Notes: a model not told the origin generated them from the sequence alone. 64,000 bases of DNA from Pseudaminobacter soli (ex Li et al. 2025) (GCF_003012705.1 NZ_PXYL01000001.1:62001-126000), one strand, 5' to 3'. Numbered from the stretch's first letter, positions 32,700 through 44,534 are shown. A program made the numbers and translations.

Positions 32700-33823
32700 G
32701 CGCTTTGAAGATCTCATGGCAGGCGGCTCTGGCGCTCGTCTTTTGCGTCATCGCGGCATTCACGCTGCCGCTTGCCGGCGCCGAGGGGAGCAATCCGTTC
32801 AGCTTGGGCACGACGTTTACGATATTCGCGCTCGTCGGCCTCGCCGCGCTGATTTCCGCGATGCGGGTCACCGATGCCCTTGCCGCGGTGATCCTGTTTG
32901 TCGGGGCCCATGGCGCAGCCTGGCTGCTCCTTGCCGGCATCGCCGGGAACGAGGGCGCGGCGCGGGCGCCGTTCTTTCTGCTGATCGCCGCCGCCTGGCT
33001 TCTGGCGTGGCGCTGCGTGACCGTGCTTTCGGCATTGCGGCCGAAGGACCGCGCCGTGAGCACATTCCTGCGGTTGCTGATCCCCACAGTGTTCGGCGCC
33101 TGGATCCTGATCCTCTGGGAGGCGATCACGCGCGGGGCAGGCATTCCCTTCGTACTCTTGCCTCCACCAAGCTCCATCGGCGTCAGGCTGGTCAACTCGG
33201 TTCCGGTGCTGTGGGCTGACGTGAACCAGACGATCTTCCATTCGGTGATAGTGGGCTACATCATCGGCTGCGGCGCGGGCTTTGCGACCGCCATCCTGGC
33301 CGACCGGGTACCCTTCCTCCGGCGCGGGCTTCTGCCCATCGGCAACATGGTGTCGGCGCTGCCGATCATCGGTGTGGCGCCCATCCTGGTCATGTGGTTC
33401 GGCTTCGACTGGCATTCCAAGGCTGCCGTGGTCGTCATCATGACTTTCTTCCCGATGCTGGTGAACACGGTGGCGGGTCTTGCCGCCTCAGGCCACATGG
33501 AGCGCGACCTTATGCGCACCTATGCCTCGGGCTACTGGACGACGCTGCTCAAGCTCAGGCTGCCGGCAGCGGCGCCCTTCATCTTCAACGCGCTTAAGAT
33601 CAATTCGACGCTGGCGCTGATCGGTGCCATCGTGGCCGAGTTCTTCGGCACCCCGGTCGTGGGCATGGGCTTCCGCATCTCAACCGAGGTCGGCCGCATG
33701 AACATCGACATGGTGTGGGCCGAGATCGCGGTTGCGGCGCTTGCGGGTTCGGTCTTCTATGGCGCGATCGCCCTTGTCGAAAGGGCCGTTACATTTTGGC
33801 ATCCGTCTGTCCGTGGTGGGTAG
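32696..33823 (+). CDS. ABC transporter permease, second of two, N-terminally extended
   Basis: 375 residues. The first about 125 residues contain four extra hydrophobic segments (for example ISWQAALALVFCVIAAFTL and AWLLLAGIAG) before the usual permease core, which begins near LLIPTVFGAWILILWEAITR. The coupling loop DLMRTYASGYWTTLLKLRLP is near residue 275. Extended second permeases of this kind occur in NMT1-class importers. Overlaps the previous gene by four bases. Confidence 0.86.
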   Translation: MSALKISWQAALALVFCVIAAFTLPLAGAEGSNPFSLGTTFTIFALVGLAALISAMRVTDALAAVILFVGAHGAAWLLLAGIAGNEGAARAPFFLLIAAAWLLAWRCVTVLSALRPKDRAVSTFLRLLIPTVFGAWILILWEAITRGAGIPFVLLPPPSSIGVRLVNSVPVLWADVNQTIFHSVIVGYIIGCGAGFATAILADRVPFLRRGLLPIGNMVSALPIIGVAPILVMWFGFDWHSKAAVVVIMTFFPMLVNTVAGLAASGHMERDLMRTYASGYWTTLLKLRLPAAAPFIFNALKINSTLALIGAIVAEFFGTPVVGMGFRISTEVGRMNIDMVWAEIAVAALAGSVFYGAIALVERAVTFWHPSVRGG

Positions 33824-33845
33824 GCGCACTTCAGAGGGTGATAAA

Positions 33846-34817
33846 ATGAAAAAACTGATTGTTTCCATGCTTGCCGGCACGATGTCGCTGGCCGCGGCCC
33901 ATGCCTGGGCCGCAGACAAGGTGACGCTGCAGCTCAAATGGGTGACGCAGTCGCAGTTCGCCGGTTACTACGTCGCCAAGGAGAAGGGCTTCTATGAAGC
34001 CGAAGGCCTTGACGTCGACATCAAGCCGGGTGGCCCGGATATCGCTCCCGAGCAGGTGATTGCCGGTGGCGGCGCCGACGTGATCGTCGACTGGATGGGC
34101 GGTGCGCTGGCCGCGCGCGACAAGGGCGTGATGCTGGTCAACATCGCCCAGCCCTACAAGAAGGCCGGCATGGAGCTGGTCTGCCCGAAGGACGGCCCGA
34201 TCAAGACCGAGGCCGATTTCAAGGGCCACACGCTCGGCGTCTGGTTCTTCGGCAACGAGTATCCGTTCTATGCCTGGATGAACAAGCTCGGCTATTCGAC
34301 CGAAGGCGGCAAGGACGGCGTGACCGTGCTGAAGCAGAGCTTCGACGTGCAGCCGCTGATCCAGAAGCAGGCCGACTGCATTTCGGTCATGACCTATAAC
34401 GAGTACTGGCAGCTCATCGACGCCGGCTACAAGCCGGAAGACCTCATCGTCTTCAACTACAGCGCCATGGGTAACGACCTGCTCGAAGACGGCCTCTACG
34501 CGCTGGAAGACAAGCTGAAGGACCCGACCTTCCAGGACAAGATGGTCCGCTTCGTCCGCGCTTCGATGAAGGGCTGGAAGTATGCCGTGGACAACAATGA
34601 CGAAGCGGCAGGAATCGTCATGGACAATGGCGGCCAGGACGACAATCACCAGAAGCGCATGATGAGCGAAGTTGCCAAGCTCATCGACAACGCCGACGGC
34701 AAGCTGATCCCGGCGGCTTACGAGCGCACTGCCAAGGCGCTGCTCGACCAGAAGATCATCTCCAAGGAGCCGCATGGCGCCTACACCACCGAGATCACCG
34801 ACAAGGCGATCAAGTAA
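33846..34817 (+). CDS. ABC transporter substrate-binding protein, NMT1/THI5-like
   Basis: 323 residues from ATG 33846 (AGAGGGTGATAAA before it). Signal peptide MLAGTMSLAAAHAWAA. Then VTLQLKWVTQSQFAGYYVAK, the NMT1/THI5 family opener, and EAEGLDVDIKPGGPDIAPEQ. NMT1-type proteins bind pyrimidines (hydroxymethylpyrimidine), riboflavin or similar small aromatics. The operon sits beside reductive pyrimidine degradation genes, so a uracil, thymine or pyrimidine-derivative ligand is the leading hypothesis. Confidence 0.87.
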   Translation: MKKLIVSMLAGTMSLAAAHAWAADKVTLQLKWVTQSQFAGYYVAKEKGFYEAEGLDVDIKPGGPDIAPEQVIAGGGADVIVDWMGGALAARDKGVMLVNIAQPYKKAGMELVCPKDGPIKTEADFKGHTLGVWFFGNEYPFYAWMNKLGYSTEGGKDGVTVLKQSFDVQPLIQKQADCISVMTYNEYWQLIDAGYKPEDLIVFNYSAMGNDLLEDGLYALEDKLKDPTFQDKMVRFVRASMKGWKYAVDNNDEAAGIVMDNGGQDDNHQKRMMSEVAKLIDNADGKLIPAAYERTAKALLDQKIISKEPHGAYTTEITDKAIK

Positions 34818-34847
34818 GCGCCTCGGTTCGGGAGGACGAGACTGCGA

Positions 34848-34870
34848 GGGGCGGGAAACCGCCCCTTTTT
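34848..34870 (+). terminator. Terminator after the pyrimidine-linked importer
   Basis: GGGGCGG (34848-34854) with CCGCCCC (34859-34865), GAAA loop, followed by TTTTT. Strong intrinsic terminator. Confidence 0.85.
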
Positions 34871-34978
34871 CGTTGCCACAAGGGCAACCTCGGAAGGTTC
34901 TATCCGTTTTCGGTCTTTCCGCCGGAAGCGCAAGCTCGTCTTCCGGGCGACGCTTCCATGCCAACCGGAGGCAGTGAC

Positions 34979-35419
34979 ATGAAACCTTTCAGACTTTCCG
35001 TGCTGATTGCCGGTCTCGCCATCCCCGCCGTGCTCATGATCTCGCCCGGCTTGGCGGAGCCGATGAAGTTCACCGCCAAGATGGACGGCGCCCATGAAGT
35101 CCCGCCCACCAAAAGCAAGGGAACGGGCCTCGTGACCGTCACCTATGATCCCGACACGAAGACGATGGAATGGACGCTGAAATATTCCGGCCTGACGGGC
35201 GAACCCATGGCCGCGCATTTCCACGGTCCAGCGGAGCCGGGCAAGAATGCGGATATTGCAGTGCCAATTCCTGACACGAAGAGCGGAAGCAAGGGATCGG
35301 CGACATTGACCGACGAACAGGCCAACGACCTGGCGAGTGGCAAGTACTACGTCAATGTCCACACCGAGAAGAATCCCGACGGCGAGATCCGCGGCCAGGT
35401 GCAGAAAACGAGCAAGTGA
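34979..35419 (+). CDS. CHRD domain secreted protein
   Basis: 146 residues from ATG 34979 (GGAGG seven bases before). Signal peptide VLIAGLAIPAVLMISPGLAEP. The mature part is a single CHRD domain: FTAKMDGAHEVPPTKSKGTG, MEWTLKYSGLTGEPMAAHFH and VNVHTEKNPDGEIRGQV. CHRD domains are beta-rich and occur in secreted proteins of many phyla; the bacterial role is not known. Monocistronic. Confidence 0.88.
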   Translation: MKPFRLSVLIAGLAIPAVLMISPGLAEPMKFTAKMDGAHEVPPTKSKGTGLVTVTYDPDTKTMEWTLKYSGLTGEPMAAHFHGPAEPGKNADIAVPIPDTKSGSKGSATLTDEQANDLASGKYYVNVHTEKNPDGEIRGQVQKTSK

Positions 35420-35443
35420 TTTTCCGCAGGGCATCAAAGCAGA

Positions 35444-35464
35444 GAGGGCGCCGTGGGCGCCCTC
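35444..35464. terminator. Bidirectional hairpin between CHRD and TPP enzyme genes
   Basis: GAGGGCGCC (35444-35452) and GGCGCCCTC (35456-35464) are perfect complements around GTG. The genes converge here, so it may stop transcription from both sides; T-tracts are weak. Confidence 0.65.
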
Positions 35465-35477
35465 CTTGGTAGACGCA

Positions 35478-37127
35478 TCAGCGCTTTTCGCGGATGTCGG
35501 TCAGCGTGCGGGCCGGCGTGATCGCTTCGGGATCGAGCTTGATCTCGATGATCGCCGGCTTGCCGCTCGCCTTGGCGCGCTCGAAGGCGGGCGCGAAAGC
35601 GTCGGTGGTTTCCACCGTCTCGCCATGGCCGCCATAGGCGCGGGCAAGGGCCGCAAAATCCGGATTGCGCAGATCGGTCGCCTCGACGCGGCCCGGATAT
35701 TCCCGCTCCTGGTGCATGCGGATCGTGCCGTAGATGCCGTTGTTCACAACCACCACAATGATCGGCAGGTTGTACTGCACGGCGGTGGCGAATTCCTGGC
35801 CGTTCATCATGAAGCAGCCGTCACCTGCAAAGGCGACCACAGTGCGCTCAGGGAAGGTGGCTTTTGCCGCGACCGCCGCCGGCGTGCCATAGCCCATCGA
35901 GCCCGAGGTCGGCGCGCCCTGCGTGGCATAGCGGCGGAAGCGGTGGAAGCGATGCACCCAGGTGGCGTAGTTGCCCGCGCCATTGGTGAGGATGGCGTCC
36001 TCGGGCAGCACGCTCTCCAGATAGTCCATGATCGGGCCCATCTGCACCGCGCCCGGGCCGGTTTTCGGCGGCGTCGACCAGGCGAGGTAGTCCGCATGCG
36101 CCTCAGCCGCCGCATCGGCCCATGCCGGCTTGCCGGCGGGCTTGCGAGCCGCGAAGGCTGCGGCGAAGGCGGCCGGCGAGGCGTTGATGGCGACGGTCGG
36201 ACGATAGACGCGGCCGAGCTCGCTCGAGTCCGGATGGACATGCACCAGCTTCTGGTCCGGATAGGGGCTCTTCATCAGCGTGTAGTCGGACGAGGGCATT
36301 TCGCCAAAACGTCCGCCGACGAGCAGGATGAGGTCCGCGTCCTTGATGCGCGCGGCGAGCTTCGGGTTGATGCCGATGCCCACATCGCCCGCGTAGTTCG
36401 GGTGCAGGTGGTCGAACAGCATCTGGCGGCGGAAGGACACGCCGACCGGCAGCGACCAGGCCTCCGCCACCGCGCGGAAATCTGCCACTGCCTTCTCGTT
36501 CCAGCGCGAGCCGCCGAGAATGACGAAGGGGCGCTTGGCGCCGGCCAGCAGCTTTTCCAGTTCGGCAAGCTCGGCCTCGCCGGGCTGCGTCTCGACCGGC
36601 GTGAAGGGCAGGGCGACGGGCGCTTCCACTTCGCTGGTCAGCATGTCTTCCGGCAGCGAGATCACCACCGGGCCGGGGCGGCCGGAAGTGGCGACCGAGA
36701 AGGCGCGCGTGACGATTTCGGGAATGCGCGCGGCGTCGTCGATTTCGGTCGCCCATTTGGCGATGGGGCCGAAGAAGGCGCGGTAGTCGACCTCCTGGAA
36801 CGCTTCGCGCTCCCGGGCATGGCTGGCCACCTGGCCGATGAACATGATGAGCGGGATGGAATCCTGCCGGGCGATGTGGATGCCGGCCGAGGCATTGGTC
36901 GCGCCGGGGCCGCGGGTGACGAAGCAGATGCCGGGCTTGCCGGTGAGCCGGCCGGCGCAGTCGGCCATCATTGCCGCGCCGCCTTCCTGGCGGCAGACGA
37001 TGCTTTGGATGGGCGAGTCATGAAGCGCATCCAGCACAGCGAGGTAGGACTCGCCCGGCACGCAGTACATGCGCTCGACGCCATTGGCTTCGAGTGCTTC
37101 GACGATCAGTTGGCCGCCGGTTTTCAT
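35478..37127 (-). CDS. Thiamine diphosphate-dependent enzyme, acetolactate-synthase-like
   Basis: 549 residues. Three TPP-enzyme domains: the pyrimidine domain with catalytic Glu in CVPGESYLAVLD (E26) and RGPGATNASAGIHIARQDS; the central domain; and the PP domain with AFAGDGCFMMNGQEFATAVQ and a following VVVNN. No QNAxx acetohydroxyacid-synthase regulatory partner gene is nearby. It overlaps by four bases with the CaiB-type CoA transferase upstream on this strand, so the two are translationally coupled. The pair recalls oxalyl-CoA decarboxylase with formyl-CoA transferase, but the sequence opens like acetolactate-synthase relatives; substrate unassigned. Confidence 0.8.
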   Translation of the reverse strand: MKTGGQLIVEALEANGVERMYCVPGESYLAVLDALHDSPIQSIVCRQEGGAAMMADCAGRLTGKPGICFVTRGPGATNASAGIHIARQDSIPLIMFIGQVASHAREREAFQEVDYRAFFGPIAKWATEIDDAARIPEIVTRAFSVATSGRPGPVVISLPEDMLTSEVEAPVALPFTPVETQPGEAELAELEKLLAGAKRPFVILGGSRWNEKAVADFRAVAEAWSLPVGVSFRRQMLFDHLHPNYAGDVGIGINPKLAARIKDADLILLVGGRFGEMPSSDYTLMKSPYPDQKLVHVHPDSSELGRVYRPTVAINASPAAFAAAFAARKPAGKPAWADAAAEAHADYLAWSTPPKTGPGAVQMGPIMDYLESVLPEDAILTNGAGNYATWVHRFHRFRRYATQGAPTSGSMGYGTPAAVAAKATFPERTVVAFAGDGCFMMNGQEFATAVQYNLPIIVVVVNNGIYGTIRMHQEREYPGRVEATDLRNPDFAALARAYGGHGETVETTDAFAPAFERAKASGKPAIIEIKLDPEAITPARTLTDIREKR

Positions 37128-38299
37128 GATCCCATTTTCTCCAGTTCCGCGAGTATTTCTTCTGTGTGCTCGCCAAGGCGCGGCGAGGGGCGTTCGTAAG
37201 TCAGCGGCGTTTCCGAAAGCAGCATCGGCGCGCGCACCGAAGGCAGGTTGTTGCCGTGGCCGTCGTCGAGGTCGAGGCGCATGCCGCGCGCAATGACGTG
37301 CGGGTCGGCGAATGACTGGCCGATATTGTTGATCGGGCTTGCCGGCACATGGGCCGCCTCCAGCGCATCCAGAAGCGGCGTGCGTTCGAAGGCGGCAAGT
37401 GCGGCCACGATCTTCTCGCGCAGTGTGACGCGGTTGGCCACGCGCGCGGCGTTCGTGGCGTAAAGCGGGTCATCGGCCAGCTCTTCGAGCCCGATCACGG
37501 CGCAGAACTTTCTGAACTGCCCGTCATTGCCGACCGCCAGGATAAAATGCCCATCCTTCACCGGCAGCACCTCGTAGGGCGCGATGTTGGGGTGGGCATT
37601 GCCCATCTGCACCGGAGGCACGCCGGAGACCAGATAGTTCAGGTTCTGGTTGGCAAGGACGGAAACCTGCGCGTCGAACAGCGCCATGTCGATATGCTGG
37701 CCCTGGCCGGTGCTTTCCGCATGACGAAGTGCGGCCTGGATGGCGATGACCGAATAGAGGCCGGTGAAGATGTCGGTGACGGCCACGCCCACCTTCTGCG
37801 GCTCACCGCCGGCCGGGCCGGTGATGGACATCAGGCCCGACATGCCTTGGACGATGAAGTCGTAGCCCGCGCGCGGCGCATAGGGGCCGGATTGGCCGAA
37901 GCCGGTGATCGAGCAATAGACGAGCTTCGGGTTGATCTTGCGCAGGCTCTCATAGTCGAGGCCGTATTTCTTCAGGCCGCCGAGCTTGAAATTCTCGATC
38001 AGCACATCGGCAGTGGCAACGAGTTTGCGAATCGTCTCGGCGCCCTCGGGCGTCGAGAAGTCGACGGCGATGGAGCGCTTGCCGCGATTGCAGGAATGGT
38101 AATAGGCAGCCGACAGGTTCTCGCCGTCATGGCCTTCCACGAAGGGCGGGCCCCACTTGCGTGTGTCGTCGCCGCCGTTCGGGCTCTCGACCTTGATGAC
38201 GTCGGCGCCGAGATCGGCCAGCAATTGCCCGGCCCAGGGGCCGGCGAGGATACGGGCGAGCTCGATGACGCGGATGCCGTGAAGCGGGGGAGTAGCCAT
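37124..38299 (-). CDS. CaiB/BaiF family (class III) CoA transferase
   Basis: 391 residues. Class III signature segments: LHGIRVIELARILAGPWAGQLLADLGAD at the start, with the CoA-linking region near GIRVIELARILAGP; RGKRSIAVDFSTPEGAETIR near residue 70; and SITGFGQSGPYAPRAGYDF, containing the expected aspartate, near 130-150. It moves CoA between carboxylic acids through an enzyme-bound anhydride. First gene of a two-gene operon with the TPP enzyme, overlapping at 37124-37127. The substrate acid is unknown. Confidence 0.87.
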   Translation of the reverse strand: MATPPLHGIRVIELARILAGPWAGQLLADLGADVIKVESPNGGDDTRKWGPPFVEGHDGENLSAAYYHSCNRGKRSIAVDFSTPEGAETIRKLVATADVLIENFKLGGLKKYGLDYESLRKINPKLVYCSITGFGQSGPYAPRAGYDFIVQGMSGLMSITGPAGGEPQKVGVAVTDIFTGLYSVIAIQAALRHAESTGQGQHIDMALFDAQVSVLANQNLNYLVSGVPPVQMGNAHPNIAPYEVLPVKDGHFILAVGNDGQFRKFCAVIGLEELADDPLYATNAARVANRVTLREKIVAALAAFERTPLLDALEAAHVPASPINNIGQSFADPHVIARGMRLDLDDGHGNNLPSVRAPMLLSETPLTYERPSPRLGEHTEEILAELEKMGS

Positions 38300-38397
38300 G
38301 AAACGTCCTGAGATGAACTGACAGAGGGACGTGAACGCTCTAGCAACAATGTGGCGGTCGTGTCACGACGGATACGCTGTGCCAGGGGTTGGTCAGG

Positions 38398-39333
38398 TCA
38401 CTTTGTCACCACCGATTTGGCCCAGTCGGCAAATTGCGCCGCGATGATGTGACGGTTCAGCTCGTTCAGGCTTTCGTGGCGGGTCTCGGCGTAAACCTTT
38501 GCAAACAGATTCGAAAAGCCCATTCGCCCGAGCCGTCCGGCAAGATCGTTGACAGCTTTGCCGCCATTGGTCGCCGGGTCCTTCTCGCCGCCCACCAGGT
38601 GCAATGGAAGCTCGCGGGAAAGCCCCGAGAAATTGCGGTCGTCAGCGGCAAAGAAGATCATCTCAAAGACGTCCTGCCACATCGATACCGTCGCATCCCA
38701 GCCGCAGAGCGGATCGGCGACGTATTTGGCGACCTCCGCCTCGTCGCGCGACAGCCAGTCGAAATCGGTACGGCGGTCGGGCACCTTCTTGGCCCAGTCC
38801 TGGAATGTCAGCTTCGGCAGGATGCGCGAGGGCACGTCGGAACCCATCCGGAAGCGCTCATAGGCCAGCAGCGCCTGCGCCAGTCGGCCGAGCATGCCGG
38901 CGGAGAAATTGGCGTTCCAGACCGCGGCGGCGCCAACGCCTTGGGGATGACGCAGCACGTAATTCAGCGCGACAATGCCGCCCATAGAATGGCCGAAGAC
39001 GATGACCGGCAGGTTGGGATGCTCCGCGCCGATGAGCGTGTGGACCGCGCCGACATCTGCCATGACGCTTTCGACGCCGGCCTCGGTGGCGAACATGCCG
39101 CGCACCGTATGGGGGGCGGAGGTATCGCCATGGCCGCGATGGTCATGGACATAGACGTGAAAGCCGTCGGCCGCCATGGTGTCGGCAAAGCGCGCATAGC
39201 GGGCGGCGTGTTCCGCAAGGCCGTGATTGACCTGGATCACGCCCAGCGGCTGGCCCTCGGCGCGCCGCGTATAGAGATTGATCCTGGCGCCGCTCGGCGA
39301 CTGAAGATGCATCTGCCTGTCGAACGGCATCAT
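38398..39333 (-). CDS. Alpha/beta hydrolase (lysophospholipase / monoacylglycerol lipase-like)
   Basis: 311 residues; AAGGGGTGA before ATG 39333, a second ATG follows immediately. The fold opens [20 protein letters not shown] with the oxyanion [19 protein letters not shown], and the nucleophile elbow [20 protein letters not shown] (GHSMG serine). [18 protein letters not shown] holds the acid and a C-terminal HE ([11 protein letters not shown]) is the likely catalytic histidine. Serine_hydrolase_4 (monoacylglycerol lipase) family. Monocistronic; substrate probably a lysolipid or monoglyceride. Confidence 0.85.
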   Translation of the reverse strand: MMPFDRQMHLQSPSGARINLYTRRAEGQPLGVIQVNHGLAEHAARYARFADTMAADGFHVYVHDHRGHGDTSAPHTVRGMFATEAGVESVMADVGAVHTLIGAEHPNLPVIVFGHSMGGIVALNYVLRHPQGVGAAAVWNANFSAGMLGRLAQALLAYERFRMGSDVPSRILPKLTFQDWAKKVPDRRTDFDWLSRDEAEVAKYVADPLCGWDATVSMWQDVFEMIFFAADDRNFSGLSRELPLHLVGGEKDPATNGGKAVNDLAGRLGRMGFSNLFAKVYAETRHESLNELNRHIIAAQFADWAKSVVTK

Positions 39334-39548
39334 TTCACCCCTTACCCTGGCGGCAGTGTTGCGGTGGCGAGTTTCGGCGTCAAGGGCAGGGGCCGAGTTG
39401 TCCCGATGTCAGGAGCGGTCAGGACCGCCCTTGTGTGAGCCGCGGCAGCCCATATATTGCGTTCACTTCGCAATCGGGTCTGCCTTCTGCCGCTCTTTCA
39501 TGGTCAGCTGTGAAAGCGCTCCCCCCAACCTATCTTGCTCACGTTGTC

Positions 39549-40475
39549 ATGAAGCCGGTCATTTCCGTTTCGAATCTTTCCAAGACCTATGCGTCCGGTT
39601 TCACGGCGCTGAAGAACATCAATCTCGAAATCCGCCGCGGCGAGATTTTTGCGCTGCTTGGCCCCAACGGGGCGGGCAAGACGACGCTGATCAGCATCAT
39701 CTGCGGCATCGTCAATCCGTCCCAAGGCACGGTGCTGGCCGACGGCTACGACATCATCAGCGACTATCGCGCAGCGCGTACGCGCATCGGCCTTGTGCCG
39801 CAGGAACTGGCGACGGACGCCTTCGAGACGGTGTGGGCGACAGTCAGCTTCAGCCGCGGCCTGTTCGGCAAGCCGGCCAACCCGGCCTATGTCGAGAAGG
39901 TGCTGAAGGACCTCTCGCTCTGGGACAAGAAGGACAACAAGATCATCACGCTTTCGGGCGGCATGAAGCGCCGCGTGATGATCGCCAAGGCGCTGGCGCA
40001 TGAGCCGCAGATCCTCTTCCTTGACGAGCCCACCGCGGGCGTCGACGTCGAGTTGCGCCGCGACATGTGGGAGCTGGTGCGCTCACTCAGGCAAACCGGC
40101 GTCACCATCATCCTCACCACCCACTATATCGAGGAGGCCGAGCAGATGGCCGACCGCGTGGGGGTGATCAACCAGGGTGAGATCATCTTGGTCGAGGACA
40201 AGGCAGAACTCATGCGCAAGCTCGGCCGCAAGCAGCTGACGCTGCAGCTGCAGAACCGGCTCGACCAGGTGCCCGCCGTGCTCGCGGACCACGGGCTGGA
40301 ACTGATCGAGGACGGGCATGAACTCGTCTACACCTATGACGCGCAGGGCGAGCGTACCGGCATCACCTCGCTGCTCAAGGACCTCAACGAGGCTGGCATC
40401 CGGTTCAAGGACCTGCAGACCAAGCAGAGTTCGCTGGAAGACATCTTCGTCAATCTGGTGAGGGAACGGCGATGA
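39549..40475 (+). CDS. ABC exporter ATP-binding protein (YadG/NodI type)
   Basis: 308 residues from ATG 39549. Walker [20 protein letters not shown], signature [20 protein letters not shown], Walker [21 protein letters not shown] and [20 protein letters not shown]. The C-terminal [11 protein letters not shown]... part is the ABC-2 exporter ATPase type (YadG, NodI). Start overlap: the permease begins four bases before its stop. Together an ABC-2 efflux pump; substrate not evident. A nod cluster is absent, so this is not NodI in the symbiotic sense. Confidence 0.87.
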   Translation: MKPVISVSNLSKTYASGFTALKNINLEIRRGEIFALLGPNGAGKTTLISIICGIVNPSQGTVLADGYDIISDYRAARTRIGLVPQELATDAFETVWATVSFSRGLFGKPANPAYVEKVLKDLSLWDKKDNKIITLSGGMKRRVMIAKALAHEPQILFLDEPTAGVDVELRRDMWELVRSLRQTGVTIILTTHYIEEAEQMADRVGVINQGEIILVEDKAELMRKLGRKQLTLQLQNRLDQVPAVLADHGLELIEDGHELVYTYDAQGERTGITSLLKDLNEAGIRFKDLQTKQSSLEDIFVNLVRERR

Positions 40476-41233
40476 ATTTTTACGCGATCCGCGCGATCTA
40501 TCTGTTCGAAATGGCGCGTACCTGGCGCACGCTGCTGCAGAGCATCGTCTCACCGGTCATCTCCACCTCGCTCTATTTCGTGGTCTTCGGCGCAGCCATC
40601 GGTTCGCGCATCAGCGAGATCAACGGGGTCAGCTACGGCGCTTTCATCGTGCCGGGGCTGATCATGCTCTCGCTGCTCACGCAGAGCATTTCCAATGCCT
40701 CCTTCGGCATCTATTTCCCGAAATTCGTCGGCACCATCTACGAGCTGCTATCGGCGCCGGTGTCCTATCTGGAGATCGTCATAGCCTATGTCGGTGCTGC
40801 GGCGTCCAAGTCCATTATCCTCGGCCTGATCATCCTCGCCACGGCCTCGCTGTTCGTGCCGCTGCACATTGAGCATCCGTTCTTGATGGTTCTGTTCCTG
40901 GTGCTGACGGCGGTGACGTTCAGCCTGTTCGGCTTCATCATCGGCATCTGGGCCGGCAATTTCGAGCAGTTGCAGCTGGTGCCGCTGCTGATCGTGACCC
41001 CGCTGACCTTCTTGGGCGGCAGCTTCTATTCCATCGACATGCTGCCGCCGTTCTGGCACTCGGTGTCGCTGCTCAATCCGGTGGTCTATCTGGTCAGCGG
41101 CTTCCGCTGGAGCTTCTTCGGCATATCGGACGTCAATGTCGGCATCAGCCTTGGCATGACGCTGGTGTTCCTCACCGTCTGCCTTGCCACGATCTGGTGG
41201 ATCTTCAGGACCGGCTGGCGGATCAAGGCATAG
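40472..41233 (+). CDS. ABC-2 type transport permease (YadH/NodJ type)
   Basis: 253 residues, six membrane helices, with the ABC-2 motif [19 protein letters not shown] near residue 175 and the [16 protein letters not shown] segment that follows. ATGA overlap with the ATPase gene. It forms the membrane part of the exporter. Confidence 0.87.
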   Translation: MNFYAIRAIYLFEMARTWRTLLQSIVSPVISTSLYFVVFGAAIGSRISEINGVSYGAFIVPGLIMLSLLTQSISNASFGIYFPKFVGTIYELLSAPVSYLEIVIAYVGAAASKSIILGLIILATASLFVPLHIEHPFLMVLFLVLTAVTFSLFGFIIGIWAGNFEQLQLVPLLIVTPLTFLGGSFYSIDMLPPFWHSVSLLNPVVYLVSGFRWSFFGISDVNVGISLGMTLVFLTVCLATIWWIFRTGWRIKA

Positions 41234-41245
41234 CAGGTCTGGCCG

Positions 41246-42667
41246 CTAGTTGTATTCGACCCTCTGGATCGCCGGCGGCTTCCATGTGCCGTCGATCGCC
41301 TCCTGGCGCGGCTCGTAGAGGCGCAGCATCAGCATCATCCCGCCTCCGTCCGGTGTCGGCAGCCAGTTGGCTTCCTTGTCCGAGCCGGGAGAATCGCGCT
41401 GGATGAAGATCGTCAGCGAACCGTCCTTGCCGTAGATCATCTGGCTGCGGCCGCCGAGGGCATAGCGGTTGATCGGGTTCCGCGAGAGGAAGCCGCTGCT
41501 GTCGTACATGGTAAGTGACCAGAACGCCTTGACCGGCGGTATCTCGTCTTGCCTGAAATGCAGGACATAGCGGTATTCGGCGTCGAGAGGCAGGTTGTTG
41601 GAATCGACGGCCGTGGTCGGATAGATCGCATCTTCGGCCAGGTTGGCGCCGACATCGAAGAACGTCGAGTTTGCGCGATAGGCGTAGTTCTTGCCGAAGC
41701 GTCCCATATCGAGGGCGAACCGCCACGTATTTACCGCCTTGCCCCGGTCCACCGATTGCATGTCCCGTTGTCCGTCGCGCACGCCGTCATAGACGTCCTG
41801 CTGCAGGCTCTGATCGAAGGATGCGAAGTCGAAGTTCCTCCCAGGGACGATGCCCAGCCGCGTGAGGCGGTCCATGGTGGCCGGATCCGACGGTTCAGGC
41901 GGATTGTAGACCAGCAACCGATTGAGGTTGTTGAAGAACGTGTCCGGCGACATGCGCAGCGTCTGCTCTTGAACGGTCTTCTTCGTGTCGAGGGCCTTGT
42001 CTATCGGCACGTCGGTGGGCGGCGTATAGGGCTTTCCCCAGGAAGACAGGGGCACCAGCTGGTACTTGTCCTGCAGGGCATGAACCGCGGGCAGATCGGC
42101 CTCATTGGCGACGTAGGTGCGCCCTTTCAGCAGCAGCATGGTCGTCGGCAGGTGCAGGTGGGTAAGCCCCCCGGGGATCGACCCGTGCCATCGCGGGCCG
42201 ACAAGGACGAAATCGCCGCCCTTGCCGCCGACGGTGCGCGATCCCGGCGCGGCGGGAACGTTGTTCCATGCGTCCACCAGCTGCATGATCCAGTAACGAT
42301 CGCCCATTTCGGGCACCGACAGCACGATCGGCTCGGCCTTGAGATCGAGGCAGGCGAGGGAATAGAGCGTATCGACATTCATGGTGGCGGCGATCTGGGT
42401 GTCGACGTCCGGGAAGTCGCGGAAATGTGCGAACTGGTTCATCGGCGCCTGCCGGTCATTGGGCCGGGAGACATTGCTGGAGAGAAGCCACTGCCGTTCT
42501 ATGTAGACCGGCGGCATTCCCAGAACCCAGGCTTCCCGCGCCAGCTGGCGCGCCTGCCTGCGCGAAAATCGCTGGATTAGTCTTTCGCTTTTGGCGCGGT
42601 GCATCAGGCCGGATGCAACAACCACTCCCGCGAGGCCCGCGATGGTCTGTCTCCGGGTCAGCGCCAT
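41246..42667 (-). CDS. DUF1254/DUF1214 domain protein with Tat signal
   Basis: 473 residues from ATG 42667 (GGGAGACAATCC before it). Twin-arginine signal ALTRRQTIAGLAGVVVASGLM. The N-terminal half (VLGMPPVYIERQWLLSS, FPDVDTQIAATMNVDTLYSLA) is DUF1254 and the C-terminal part (VKAFWSLTMYDSSGFLSRNP and DSPGSDKEANWLPTPDGGG) is DUF1214. Proteins of this type are exported in many proteobacteria; function is not established. Convergent with the ABC-2 permease with a 12-base gap. Confidence 0.87.
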   Translation of the reverse strand: MALTRRQTIAGLAGVVVASGLMHRAKSERLIQRFSRRQARQLAREAWVLGMPPVYIERQWLLSSNVSRPNDRQAPMNQFAHFRDFPDVDTQIAATMNVDTLYSLACLDLKAEPIVLSVPEMGDRYWIMQLVDAWNNVPAAPGSRTVGGKGGDFVLVGPRWHGSIPGGLTHLHLPTTMLLLKGRTYVANEADLPAVHALQDKYQLVPLSSWGKPYTPPTDVPIDKALDTKKTVQEQTLRMSPDTFFNNLNRLLVYNPPEPSDPATMDRLTRLGIVPGRNFDFASFDQSLQQDVYDGVRDGQRDMQSVDRGKAVNTWRFALDMGRFGKNYAYRANSTFFDVGANLAEDAIYPTTAVDSNNLPLDAEYRYVLHFRQDEIPPVKAFWSLTMYDSSGFLSRNPINRYALGGRSQMIYGKDGSLTIFIQRDSPGSDKEANWLPTPDGGGMMLMLRLYEPRQEAIDGTWKPPAIQRVEYN

Positions 42668-42876
42668 GGATTGTCTCCCATGCCGATGCGGGAGCTGCAA
42701 TTTGGCAGCCTCGCAACAAGATAGCGCGGCAGAGGCGAAAAGGTTGCCTTTTCGGGCACAGGCTGGAGGTAACGAGAGGGGGAGGCTGGGCCCCGGGACC
42801 GAAAGCATTTGCCGTTTCGGGCTGTATCGCCTACATAGCGCGCAACTTCCGAAACAGATTCATGGGATAAGCGCGC

Positions 42877-44526
<1,650 letters not shown>

Positions 44527-44534
44527 GAAATGCC

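Noticed and set aside
35337-37199. 620-residue plus-strand frame
   Set aside because: Antisense of the TPP enzyme, which has all expected motifs.
39549-41233. NodI-NodJ lipo-chitooligosaccharide exporter
   Set aside because: Same ABC-2 family but no nod genes or nod box; kept as a generic exporter.
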